64,000 nt of DNA from the NCBI GenBank assembly GCA_964517605.1, contig CAZFCE010000024.1, positions 1-64,000 of the forward strand, given 5' to 3'. A model generated the notes under the pieces. The model made no database searches. It was not told where the DNA came from and was given only the letters and a program-made list of their open reading frames with translations. The position numbers and the translations under genes were made by a program. Source of the DNA: J095 sp964517605 (GTDB lineage Bacteria; Chloroflexota; Anaerolineae; 4572-78; J111). Positions 1 to 8,075 of this stretch are shown here, piece by piece. Position 1 is the stretch's first letter; each line of letters opens with the position of its first letter.

Positions 1-101
1 GGAAGAGACCATGCCTTCATTATTCAGTTAGAAAAGTGCAAACATAGTCAACTCAAAAAGAGTTGCACATCAGGTTATATATGAGAGTTTTGGCCACCCC
101 G

Positions 102-138
102 CTTTTCCGCCTTCTCCTATTGGGAGAAGGCGGAAAGG
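102..138 (-). terminator. stem-loop at the 3' end of the leftward sugar operon
   Basis: A perfect 14-bp stem (104-117 with 123-136, 5-nt loop), extendable by two pairs, lies 14 bases beyond the SDR stop codon. There is no T-run on either side, so it may terminate weakly or protect the 3' end. A smaller hairpin (49-54 with 60-65) lies further out. Nothing else is visible in bases 1-151. Confidence 0.5.
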
Positions 139-151
139 GTTGGGTAAAACT

Positions 152-937
152 TTAGCGCATTTCCTGCCCGCCGGTCACGTTGATGGCTTGGCCGGTCATA
201 TAACTGGATTGGTCGGAGGCTAAAAAGACCACCACGTTGCACACGTCGGTGTAGGTGCAGCCGCGCTTCATGGGCACCTGGTCAATATATTTTTGGCGCA
301 CCTGTTCCTCGGTGATGCCCCATTTTTTGGCGTACTGGCTGTATAGCGAGTTAACCCACAGCGGCGAATCGAGCAGGTTGCCGGGGCAAATGGCATTGAC
401 CCGCACGTTGAACTCGGCCAAATCCAGGGCGATGCTTTGGGTAAGGCCAATCCCGCCAAATTTGCTGGCGGCGTAAGCCGAGTTTTTAAAACTGCCTTTT
501 TTACCGGATTTGGAATTAATCTGAATGATGGAGCCGCCGCCCTGGGCTTTCATGGCTTTGGCCACGTGTTTGGCCACCAAAAAATAGCCAAACAGATTAA
601 CGTTCATCACCAGCCGCCATTTTTCGGCGGAGAATTCGGTGAGTTCTTCGGCCAGCAGCACCCCGGCGTTAGACACGGCAATATCCAGCCGGCCAAATTT
701 GGCCAGAGTTTGCGCCACCATGTCGGCCACCTGTTCCTCGTTGGTGACATCAACTTTGAGAGCCAACGTTTGCCGCCCGGTTTCGGTGGCAACAAGGGCG
801 GCGGTTTCGCGGGCGGCTTCTTCGTTTAAATCGGCCACTACCACGTGGCAGCCTTCGGCGGCCAGACGCTGGCAGATGGCTTGCCCCAATCCCTGCGCGC
901 CGCCAGTGACCAAAGCCACTTTATCAAGCAGATTCAT
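152..937 (-). CDS. SDR-family oxidoreductase, sorbitol-6-phosphate dehydrogenase-like
   Basis: Classical short-chain dehydrogenase of 261 residues, the usual family length. The cofactor motif TGGAQGLG is at residues 11-18, NAG at 90-92, and the catalytic YAASK at 155-159 follows a Ser-containing NSKSG stretch. The acidic residue after the second beta strand (VADLN) suggests NAD rather than NADP. It most resembles sorbitol-6-phosphate 2-dehydrogenases (SrlD/SorD). It is the last gene of the leftward operon and overlaps the end of the SorE-like dehydrogenase by 14 bases. In the sorbose pathway SorE makes sorbitol 6-phosphate and the SDR oxidises it to fructose 6-phosphate, so the pair may do this or a similar two-step epimerisation of another sugar phosphate. 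Family certain, substrate inferred. Confidence 0.85.
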   Translation of the reverse strand: MNLLDKVALVTGGAQGLGQAICQRLAAEGCHVVVADLNEEAARETAALVATETGRQTLALKVDVTNEEQVADMVAQTLAKFGRLDIAVSNAGVLLAEELTEFSAEKWRLVMNVNLFGYFLVAKHVAKAMKAQGGGSIIQINSKSGKKGSFKNSAYAASKFGGIGLTQSIALDLAEFNVRVNAICPGNLLDSPLWVNSLYSQYAKKWGITEEQVRQKYIDQVPMKRGCTYTDVCNVVVFLASDQSSYMTGQAINVTGGQEMR

Positions 938-2666
938 CGGTTTCCTCCGGCAGCATCAATTTGAGAAATTCCTGTTCGGCTTCCACCGTCCATTCGCGGC
1001 CATTTTTCAATTTGGCGTACACGCCGGGCAGTTTGTCCTTCAAATCGGGCAGGGCGGTGAGCGGAAAATCCTTAATTTGCGGGAAGATGACGACTTTGCC
1101 GGGGAACAGGGCTTTTTGCACCGCATCGTAGCCGTCTTTGGCCGCATTCAGCGAGCCGACAGCCGCCACCGAGCGGTTGGGCGAAAGCTGGCCGCTTTCG
1201 GTTTGGCTGAGCATCAGGCGCAGGTCGTCAATGCTGGAGGCGGTGTGGCCAATAAACCGCACGCCCTTTTGGTATACCGCGCTCAAATCGAGCGTGGCCA
1301 TGGTGCCGCGTTTTAGGCCGGCAAAAATATTCATAACGCCTTTGGGAGCCAGGTAGTTGGCGCAATCGCTCACCACCGGGGCGGCGGGAGCCAAAATTAC
1401 AATATCTTCAAAACCGTCGCCGGCCAATTTGGCCAGATTGTCGCGGTAATCGGGCGCAGCTACCGACATACACACAAAGTTGATGCCGCGCGCGCGGGCA
1501 TCCGGGCCAATCATGTCATCCAGCACTTGCAGCCGCTCTTCCGACAGGTCGGTGCAGAGGATAACGCTGGGCGGATTGGCAATTTGCGCCGCGCGCTGCA
1601 CGTGCATTTGGCCAATGGGTCCGCCCGCGCCCACAAACCAGGCTTTGCCGCCCGGCTTTAATTCCGAGGGGGTGATGGGGCAATTTTGGTAAGCCTGGGC
1701 AATATCCTCGCCGGAGCCGCCCACGTAAGTCCAGCGGTTGTAGTGAACGCGGCCCACGTCTACCTGCGCCGGGCGAGCCAACGGCTGCTCGGCTACCAGC
1801 GCCACAATGCCAAAATCGGCCAGGTAGGGGCTGGCGGCCTCGATAACGTCCACATCCGCGCCGAGGATGACAATATCATCCACCGGCGGCAGGTTTTTAA
1901 TGGATTCGGCCAGGTTGTCCAGGTCAATATTGATGACGCTCACGCCCAGCGCCTCGGCTTTGGTTTTGAGGGCGGCGGCAAAGGCGGGCGGCACGTTGCT
2001 GAGCGCCAGTTGCGCCGGGTGGCCGGCGGCATCAAAACCGGCGCTGATGGTGTAATCGGCCCGGCTGTTGGGCGTGCCGATAATCCAGGTAAAGCCGCCG
2101 GCTTTTAAGCCGGTGCGGTATTTCAGCTCGTAGGCGGCAATGACGCAGGCCCACGGCTCGGCCAGGGCGCTTTCGGCGTAGCCGGTGGCGGGTTGCACCG
2201 GCAGCAGGTAGTTGCCGTCATCGCCGTTGAGGATGCGCTGGCCAATCACGGCGTATTGAGACATACCGCCTTGCAGCATGTAACCGTAGGCGTAGTTTAC
2301 GCCTTTATCGTAAATATCGGCCTGCACAATAAAGCGGTCGCCAATTTTGTACTGGTCGCGCAGGTTTTCGCCCACGCCCACCACCGTGAGCGAGACTTCG
2401 TGGCCCAGCACCACCGGATCGGTTTTCATATCCTTAAAAATGCGGGGGTGTTCCTGCCCGGCGTTAATCACTTTGATGTCTGAAAAGCAAATGCCGCAGG
2501 CGTCGTGGCGAACTAACAATTCATCGGGGCCAAATTTGGGCACGCCCACTTCGATGGTGCGCCCGTTTTGCCCCAGATTTTCCAGCCCTTTGCCGTATAA
2601 CGGCCACAGGTAATTTTCCTGGCCAACTGTATTGGCTAAACGGTATTGGGTTAATTTTTCTGACAT
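924..2666 (-). CDS. zinc-type alcohol dehydrogenase, L-sorbose-1-phosphate reductase (SorE)-like, with an insertion
   Basis: Medium-chain dehydrogenase. DACGICFSD (residues 55-63) and LGHE (87-90) form the catalytic zinc site, VQAD and YMLQGG match the SorE branch, and the Rossmann motif VGAGGPIG lies at about 345-352. At 580 residues it is about 170 longer than SorE-type enzymes. The excess is mostly residues 190-335, between the catalytic and nucleotide-binding domains, and reads like an additional alpha/beta half-domain. The neighbouring SDR, with overlapping reading frames, suggests paired oxidation and reduction of a sugar phosphate. The start is an ATG preceded by an AAAGGAG-like site. 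Confidence 0.75.
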   Translation of the reverse strand: MSEKLTQYRLANTVGQENYLWPLYGKGLENLGQNGRTIEVGVPKFGPDELLVRHDACGICFSDIKVINAGQEHPRIFKDMKTDPVVLGHEVSLTVVGVGENLRDQYKIGDRFIVQADIYDKGVNYAYGYMLQGGMSQYAVIGQRILNGDDGNYLLPVQPATGYAESALAEPWACVIAAYELKYRTGLKAGGFTWIIGTPNSRADYTISAGFDAAGHPAQLALSNVPPAFAAALKTKAEALGVSVINIDLDNLAESIKNLPPVDDIVILGADVDVIEAASPYLADFGIVALVAEQPLARPAQVDVGRVHYNRWTYVGGSGEDIAQAYQNCPITPSELKPGGKAWFVGAGGPIGQMHVQRAAQIANPPSVILCTDLSEERLQVLDDMIGPDARARGINFVCMSVAAPDYRDNLAKLAGDGFEDIVILAPAAPVVSDCANYLAPKGVMNIFAGLKRGTMATLDLSAVYQKGVRFIGHTASSIDDLRLMLSQTESGQLSPNRSVAAVGSLNAAKDGYDAVQKALFPGKVVIFPQIKDFPLTALPDLKDKLPGVYAKLKNGREWTVEAEQEFLKLMLPEETDESA

Positions 2667-2698
2667 TTGTATTCTCCTTTTGTGCGATACATTAATCG

Positions 2699-4018
2699 TT
2701 AGGCAGTCATTGTTTCGATGAGTTGTTTTACGGCGGCGGCATTAACCGGGCCGGGTTCAACCTGCCGGCCCAGTTTGGTGTAAAAGGCGTTGCGCTGGCG
2801 GCGGCTGGGCAGGTGCATTTTGGCCCACGCGCTCTGGTAGCCCAGCCCCAGCGCCCGCTCGGCCACGGTGTGCCCGTAGATAAAGTAGGCTCCGTCCATA
2901 AATACATCGTGCAGGGGCGATAACTCCGGCGCGGTAAAATCATCCACCAGTTTTTGGCCGTAGGCGTTCATTTCGGTGCCGATGTTCAGCGGCAGGTCAA
3001 GTTGTTGGGCCAGTTCTACCACCTGATACAGATTTTCCAGCTTGACTCGCTTCACGTCGGGGTCGGCAATGTTCCAGTTGCGGTCGGGAATGAGGTTGAG
3101 TGCCACCGCGCCGTTGTCAATGAGCAGCCCCAGCAGTTCGGGCATGGCCTGTTCACCGGCGGTAGTGCCATCCAGCCAGGCGGCGCAGGGCAGCGCCCCG
3201 CACGCCTCAACAAACTGGTGAAACTCGGTCACGGTGGGGAAGGTGTGCGAACTGGGCTGCACATACCCCACGCCGCCCCGTTTCATCAATTTGCCGCGCA
3301 TGGTATCCTGAAATTTGGGCGCGTTTTCTATTAATCCGGCCACCTGCTCGGCGGGCAGGTTTAATTTGCCGGCCCAAAAGGCCACGGGATTGGCAATTTC
3401 GCGCTCGGCGGCGGCCAGGTAGGCGGCCAGCATGTGGCGCTCGGTGGCATTGCCTTTGGGCGTAAGTGGCAGCACATCGTTTTTGTAATCAATGGTCAGC
3501 GGCTCCAGGTGGGCGTTTACCCGTTCCAGCACGCCCTGGTTGCGCTCGGCGGCGCGCTGGCGCATGCTCTCTAAAATGGGGGCCACATCCTGGGGTACGG
3601 CCCGGCTGGTAAAGCCGATGCCCATGTGGTAGGCCACGCCCGGCTCGCCCGGCGAGTTGATTTCGCGGCTGGCAAATTGAGGCACATACACGCGGGTTTC
3701 GATGCCGGTGCTGGCGCGCACGCCCACCATATCGCAGGCGCTCAAAAACTCATCCACCGCGTCGAGCACGTCAAAATCAACAATGCCAATCAGTTTGAAG
3801 CCTTTTTTGCGGGCCAGCCAGGCCAGCGAAGTGGGCGAGTGGCCGTAGCCGTTGAACGAGAAAAAGGTGTGGCAGTGCATATTGGCCACATTCTGGGCCG
3901 GCGGCAACTCAATTTGGCCCTGTTGCGCCAACCGGAGCAGCGATTGCAGCGCCGCAATCCGCGTTTCCAGCGAGAAATCATTGAGTTGTTTTTCTAAAGT
4001 TTCTACGGTTTGATTCAT
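2699..4018 (-). CDS. PHP-domain metal-dependent hydrolase-like protein
   Basis: A protein of 439 residues with a PHP signature: MHCHTFFSFNGYGHSP at residues 47-62 supplies the first metal-binding histidines (H48, H50), followed by IVDFD (79-83) and later His/Asp residues including YGHT near the C-terminus. PHP proteins are phosphoesterases or related hydrolases acting through two or three metal ions. This long form is not a histidinol phosphatase of ordinary length, and its substrate is unknown. Its start overlaps the GNAT stop by four bases (ATGA), so the two are translationally coupled within the sugar operon. A role on a sugar phosphate or a sugar-derived ester is inferred only from context. 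Confidence 0.7.
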   Translation of the reverse strand: MNQTVETLEKQLNDFSLETRIAALQSLLRLAQQGQIELPPAQNVANMHCHTFFSFNGYGHSPTSLAWLARKKGFKLIGIVDFDVLDAVDEFLSACDMVGVRASTGIETRVYVPQFASREINSPGEPGVAYHMGIGFTSRAVPQDVAPILESMRQRAAERNQGVLERVNAHLEPLTIDYKNDVLPLTPKGNATERHMLAAYLAAAEREIANPVAFWAGKLNLPAEQVAGLIENAPKFQDTMRGKLMKRGGVGYVQPSSHTFPTVTEFHQFVEACGALPCAAWLDGTTAGEQAMPELLGLLIDNGAVALNLIPDRNWNIADPDVKRVKLENLYQVVELAQQLDLPLNIGTEMNAYGQKLVDDFTAPELSPLHDVFMDGAYFIYGHTVAERALGLGYQSAWAKMHLPSRRQRNAFYTKLGRQVEPGPVNAAAVKQLIETMTA

Positions 4019-4467
4019 TGGTCTTGTTCCTTAACCCAGGTTCGTGGGTACACTCTTTCCATAACTTTGTGCGGCTCCTGAATTAGCCTAAAGCCGCATT
4101 GCTCGTACAGGTGATGGGCATCGCTGGTGGCCAGCAGCATCCGGCGGATACCCTGCAAGTCCGGGTAGGCCACAATGCACTCAACTAACCACCGGCCCAG
4201 GCCCCGCCCCCGGTATTCTTCCAGCACAAACACATCGCACAGGTAGGCGTGATTGGTGTAATCGGTGACAACGCGGGCAAAACCAATTTGCCGCTCGGCG
4301 TGGTACAGGCCAAAACAGAGCGAATGGGCAATGGCCTTGGCGACCACGTCGCGGGGAATGCCGGGCGACCAGTAGGTGGTGGCCAAAAAACGGTGAATGG
4401 TATCCAGGTTTAGCCGGGCCGGGTTGGCGCTAACGCAAAACTCGCCGCGAAAAAACTCGTTGGCCAT
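4015..4467 (-). CDS. GNAT-family N-acetyltransferase
   Basis: A 150-residue single-domain acetyltransferase. The acetyl-CoA pyrophosphate-binding loop is EEYRGRGLG at about residues 82-90, after the beta-4 strand CDVFVL, and the C-terminal YEQCGF is typical of motif B. It sits between a class II aldolase (5-base gap) and the PHP gene (4-base overlap), so it is co-translated with sugar-catabolic enzymes. Its substrate cannot be told from sequence. Confidence 0.8.
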   Translation of the reverse strand: MANEFFRGEFCVSANPARLNLDTIHRFLATTYWSPGIPRDVVAKAIAHSLCFGLYHAERQIGFARVVTDYTNHAYLCDVFVLEEYRGRGLGRWLVECIVAYPDLQGIRRMLLATSDAHHLYEQCGFRLIQEPHKVMERVYPRTWVKEQDQ

Positions 4468-4472
4468 GCGGT

Positions 4473-5231
4473 TTATCCTTTGCCAATCACTTTTTGGCGG
4501 TAGTGTTCGTCCGGGCGAGTGTGAATGCGGTTAACGTTGGCCGCCGACAGGAAGCGCGGGCCGCCCAGCGCAAATGTGCCGTGCAAAATACGGGCGGTTT
4601 TTACGGCCATCGCGGTGATGTTTTCTACCTGCGGCGCGGTGGGGGCCAGCGCAATCAGCCCGTGGTTTTGCATTAAAATAGTTTTGGGGCGCTCGCCGTA
4701 TTCATTGATGTACTGGTACACCCGGCGATGGATTTCGCGGGCCAGCGGCAGGCCGGGGTCAACATACGGCACCAGCAGCGGAGCCACGCCGCACACCACA
4801 ATTTCATCGGGGAAGAGCCGCCCGCTCACGGCGGTTTCAAACGCCGCCGAGCAGGTGAGGATATTGATGGCGGTGGGGTGGGTGTGCCCAACAAAATTCA
4901 CATCGGGGAGTTGCAAACAGGCCGCGTGAAAGGCCGTTTCTACCGAAGGATGGCCCGGCGCGGCGGGGTCTACCTTGGCGGCGATGAGCGCCTGCTTGAT
5001 TTGCTCATCGCTTAAATCCGGGCCGGTGAGTAGCTGCAAAATCGGTTCAAAGTAAACCTGCACAAACCCATCGGGGCCGATGGTTTGCAGTTCGGTGCCG
5101 CTCTTTTTAACCCAAAAAGTGGCGTCATCGGCCTGAGCCGAGGTGTTGCCTTCGCCCAAAATTACGTAATCTTTGGCCGGTTGGCCTAAATTGTTAGAAA
5201 GTTTAACCAGTTGTTCGAGTATCGCTGTCAT
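4473..5231 (-). CDS. class II aldolase/adducin-family protein
   Basis: A 252-residue member of the zinc-dependent class II aldolase/adducin family. Motifs in order: GEGNTSA (phosphate loop), HPSVETAFH with the candidate catalytic Glu, HTHP and MQNHGL supplying zinc-binding histidines. The motif set resembles the aldolase domain of bifunctional rhamnulose-1-phosphate aldolase/dehydrogenases more than FucA. No L-rhamnulose- or L-fuculose-1-phosphate aldolase is encoded beside the isomerases and kinases of the divergent operon, so this protein or its paralogue at 6260-6883 is the likely aldolase of that pathway, giving dihydroxyacetone phosphate and L-lactaldehyde. The assignment between the two is inferred. 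Confidence 0.8.
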   Translation of the reverse strand: MTAILEQLVKLSNNLGQPAKDYVILGEGNTSAQADDATFWVKKSGTELQTIGPDGFVQVYFEPILQLLTGPDLSDEQIKQALIAAKVDPAAPGHPSVETAFHAACLQLPDVNFVGHTHPTAINILTCSAAFETAVSGRLFPDEIVVCGVAPLLVPYVDPGLPLAREIHRRVYQYINEYGERPKTILMQNHGLIALAPTAPQVENITAMAVKTARILHGTFALGGPRFLSAANVNRIHTRPDEHYRQKVIGKG

Positions 5232-5321
5232 TGTTAATTACATCCTGCTTTGGTTTAATTTTATTTTTAGTGGTGACTGGCCCCGTTTGCCGCGGACCAA
5301 AAGGGAATATATTGAGGCCGG

Positions 5322-6260
5322 CTAGTTGAGTTGCCGCACCACGGCGTGCGGCAAAATTTGTTCAATATCGGCGGGCCGGCAATCGGCGGTGCCGGCGGTT
5401 AGCACCGAAGCGGCGCTCACGGCCACGGCCCAGCGTAGCGCCTCCGGCCACGGCTCGCCCTGCGCCAGCCGCCACACCAACGCCGCCGAGGCGGCATCGC
5501 CCGCGCCGGCGGCATTGACCACCGGCTGTGGCGGGCAACCGGCGTGAAACGCGCCCGCCGGCGTAACGGCCAGCAGGCCGTCTTCTCCGCAGGTTAGTAC
5601 CAGCGCCGCCAGCTTTTCGCGGTTAAAAACCGTTTGCGCCTGCGTCGCCAACTCGGTGAACGCGCTGGGCGGTATGTTGAACGTGGCGGCAAATTCGGCC
5701 TGATTCATTTTGAGCACGGCGGGCGGCGCGGCGGTTAACGCGGCCCGCGCCGGTTCTCCGGCGCTGTCCAGCAGTAACGGCACGTTGGCCCGGCGGGTTA
5801 TATCGGCAAGTTGGCGGTAAAAGGTAACGGGCACGCCCGGCGGCAGCGTGCCGCCGGCTACCACCCAGGCGGCGTTGGGCGCTTGCCGCTCAAACCGGGC
5901 GAGCAACCCGGTGATGGCGGCGGCGGGCACGGTGAGCGTTCCGGCGGTAATGTGGCTGTGGCGGCGGTGTTTGGTTTCAATAATAACGTGCGAGATGCGG
6001 GTTTCGCCATCCACCCAGTTTAAATGGTGCCGGATGCCGTAGCCATCGAGTAAATTGACCACTTGCCGCCCCACGCCGCCGGCCACAAAACCGAGCGCCA
6101 GCGTGTCAACGCCCAATGCTCGCAACGTCACCGAGGCATCGAGCGCCTTGCCGCCCACTTTGTCGAGCCAGTTAGCCGTTCGCATAGAAGCGCCGGGGCA
6201 AAATTCATCAATAAAAATAATCCGATCCAGCGCCGGATTGGGCGTAACCGTTAAAATCAT
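5322..6260 (-). CDS. PfkB-family sugar-phosphate kinase, 1-phosphofructokinase/tagatose-6-phosphate kinase type
   Basis: Carbohydrate kinase of 312 residues. The N-terminus MILTVTPNPALDR is diagnostic of the FruK/LacC branch of PfkB kinases, KVGGKALDASVTLRALG is the first signature, and NAAGAGDAAS (residues 249-258) carries the anion hole and the catalytic base D255. The branch phosphorylates fructose 1-phosphate or tagatose 6-phosphate at the remaining terminal position. The start is taken at 6260 because the frame begins there with the family N-terminus and the ATG overlaps the upstream stop as TAATG. An open frame extends 63 bases further upstream without family similarity. It lies between two class II aldolases, consistent with phosphorylation before aldol cleavage. 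Confidence 0.85.
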   Translation of the reverse strand: MILTVTPNPALDRIIFIDEFCPGASMRTANWLDKVGGKALDASVTLRALGVDTLALGFVAGGVGRQVVNLLDGYGIRHHLNWVDGETRISHVIIETKHRRHSHITAGTLTVPAAAITGLLARFERQAPNAAWVVAGGTLPPGVPVTFYRQLADITRRANVPLLLDSAGEPARAALTAAPPAVLKMNQAEFAATFNIPPSAFTELATQAQTVFNREKLAALVLTCGEDGLLAVTPAGAFHAGCPPQPVVNAAGAGDAASAALVWRLAQGEPWPEALRWAVAVSAASVLTAGTADCRPADIEQILPHAVVRQLN

Positions 6261-6883
6261 TACGCGCCGGGAGCGGTGTAGGCAAACGGCAGCGGCGGAA
6301 TTTGGCTTTGGGCCATAATGCACCAGGCGTTCCAGTCAATGCGTTCCAGCGCATCCAGCGCGGCCATAATATCTTTACCCGCCACAAAAATGCCGTGTTT
6401 GGGCAATAGTACGGCGGCGGCCTGTTTGTTAATGTTCTCTTCTTTGCCGCGAAACCCCTCCACAATGTTAAGGGCCAGTTGCGGGCTGTGGGCCGGCGCG
6501 CCTTTGATCACCGGCACCACGCCGAGTTTTTGGTTGGCTTCCAACACCGGCTCGATGGGGCGCCCGGCCACGCAAAAGGGCAGAATGTGAAACGGGTGCG
6601 AGTGAATAATGCCCTGCACGTTGGGAAAGTGGCGGTACACCGCCAGGTGCGCCTTGCCTTCGCGGGAGAAATCGGGGTTGTCCAACAGGGCGTCGCTATC
6701 AATTGGGCCGGTTAAAATGTGTTCGGGGTTGAGTTGCCAGTTGTGTTTGCTGCCGCTGTAGCGCGGTGAAATGTAGATGGTGTTGCCGGCGCGGGCGCTG
6801 ATGTTGCCGCCGGCCATATCGGCCAGTCGCCGCTCGAACATGCGCCGGCCAACGTAGGCCAAAAGTTCGGGAATGGATTGCAT
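6260..6883 (-). CDS. class II aldolase/adducin-family protein, L-fuculose-phosphate aldolase-like
   Basis: A 207-residue protein of FucA-like length. GGNISAR (about residues 25-31), the candidate catalytic Glu in SREGKAH, HSHPFH (zinc) and PKHGIFVAG (third zinc histidine) are all present. FucA-type enzymes split L-fuculose 1-phosphate into dihydroxyacetone phosphate and L-lactaldehyde. L-fucose isomerase lies in the divergent operon, so FucA function is plausible, although the loops differ from the enterobacterial enzyme. An AAGGAGG site precedes the ATG, and the stop shares one base with the kinase start. Confidence 0.8.
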   Translation of the reverse strand: MQSIPELLAYVGRRMFERRLADMAGGNISARAGNTIYISPRYSGSKHNWQLNPEHILTGPIDSDALLDNPDFSREGKAHLAVYRHFPNVQGIIHSHPFHILPFCVAGRPIEPVLEANQKLGVVPVIKGAPAHSPQLALNIVEGFRGKEENINKQAAAVLLPKHGIFVAGKDIMAALDALERIDWNAWCIMAQSQIPPLPFAYTAPGA

Positions 6884-6982
6884 AAGTCCTCCTTGTTTTG
6901 GGCCGGAGCGGCCCCATTTGTAACCCCCAACGCGCCGGCAGTGTAAATGGTACGCGTACCAGATTTAGCGTGGCGGCCAATT

Positions 6983-7936
6983 TTATAATTCCGGCGGGCT
7001 AACGGTAAATTCTGCACGCAGGTGGCGCAACGATTCGCGCAGCATGGTTTCCAGTTGAAAATCGGTGTAGTCGCGGCCAAGTTTGGGGCCGTTAATTTCT
7101 AAATAGCCCACCAACTCCGTCACCGGGATTTCTGCGGCGTGGGCCAACAGCAAATCGCGGATGGCGGCAACATCCACAATGCCGCGTTCCCGCTCCTGGG
7201 GTGAAAAACCAAAGGTGGAGTTGAAGATGGCATCGGTGTTTTTTAAATGGACTTCGCGCAGGTACGGCAACGTTTCAACCAAAAGCTGAAGATTGTCCCA
7301 CTCCACCTGCCCGTCGCGGTTGGCGTAACCGTGCGATACATCGGCGCAGTAGCCCGCCGCGGCGGTAGAGGCCGGGTTTTGCCGGTGGTAGTTGAGCAGG
7401 GTTTGGCCTACGGCGTGAATTTCGGCGGGGAGGGTAGGCGGCTCGGCCAGGCAACTCATCGGCTCAATGGTGAGGCAGGCTACCTGATGCTGGTGGGCGT
7501 AGGCTAACATCTCCTGCATAAAATCCAGGTAGCGCCGGAGGCCCTCTGCTTTGCGGTGCATCTGGTCGCGCAGAACCGCGCCGGGGTTTGCGCCCACGCA
7601 CGTTGCGCCCAGCAGCGTCGCAATCTGGATGAGGCGCTGGTAGTTGCGGTGGGTAACTTCGGCCCAGGCTGAATGTTCAAACCGGAAAAATCCGCCCAAC
7701 TCGCGGTGAGCGGTAAAAACGCTGGCAATGGTAATGCCGTAAGCGGCGGCTTCTTGTTTGAGTTGAATAAAGTAGTCGTTGGGGAGTTGGTAAAGCTCAA
7801 AAAAGCTGCCCAGTTGCGCGTGGTAAATACCCTCTTCGGCCATTAGCCGGAACAACCAGGAATATGAGAAGCGGTACTCTAGGGGGTCTGTTTTTACGCC
7901 AACATGCAGAGCGAGGGTTTTACGGTTCAAAATCAA
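6983..7936 (-). CDS. sugar phosphate isomerase/epimerase-like TIM-barrel protein (AP endonuclease 2 superfamily)
   Basis: A protein of 317 residues with the xylose-isomerase-like TIM-barrel pattern: GANPGAVLRD, the strand ending in Glu in CLTIEPMSC, GYCADVSHGYANRDG and REVHLKNTD carry metal-ligand-type Glu, Asp and His residues. Members isomerise or epimerise sugars, keto-sugars and inositols, and the substrate here is unknown. The start appears to be TTG with AAGGA four bases upstream; the next TTG, two codons in, is an alternative. It is the first enzyme gene after the binding protein. Confidence 0.7.
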   Translation of the reverse strand: MILNRKTLALHVGVKTDPLEYRFSYSWLFRLMAEEGIYHAQLGSFFELYQLPNDYFIQLKQEAAAYGITIASVFTAHRELGGFFRFEHSAWAEVTHRNYQRLIQIATLLGATCVGANPGAVLRDQMHRKAEGLRRYLDFMQEMLAYAHQHQVACLTIEPMSCLAEPPTLPAEIHAVGQTLLNYHRQNPASTAAAGYCADVSHGYANRDGQVEWDNLQLLVETLPYLREVHLKNTDAIFNSTFGFSPQERERGIVDVAAIRDLLLAHAAEIPVTELVGYLEINGPKLGRDYTDFQLETMLRESLRHLRAEFTVSPPEL

Positions 7937-8021
7937 TCAATCCTTTTGAGACGGTACAACCATTGTGCGCTTTGCCGTGCGCACCCAAGGGATGCGCACC
8001 CCAAAATTCACAAAGGAGGTA

Positions 8022-8056
8022 CCCGGACAGGTTTGTTTTAGGCAAACCTGTCCGGG
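8022..8056 (-). repeat. perfect 14-bp stem-loop between binding-protein gene and the next operon gene
   Basis: Arms 8022-8035 and 8043-8056 are perfectly complementary around a 7-nt loop and lie 20 bases beyond the stop of the substrate-binding protein gene. No T-run follows, so partial termination or 3'-end protection of the binding-protein mRNA is more likely than full termination. The same arrangement follows the other two binding-protein genes. Confidence 0.7.
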
Positions 8057-8075
8057 GGATTAGATTAGGCCAGTC

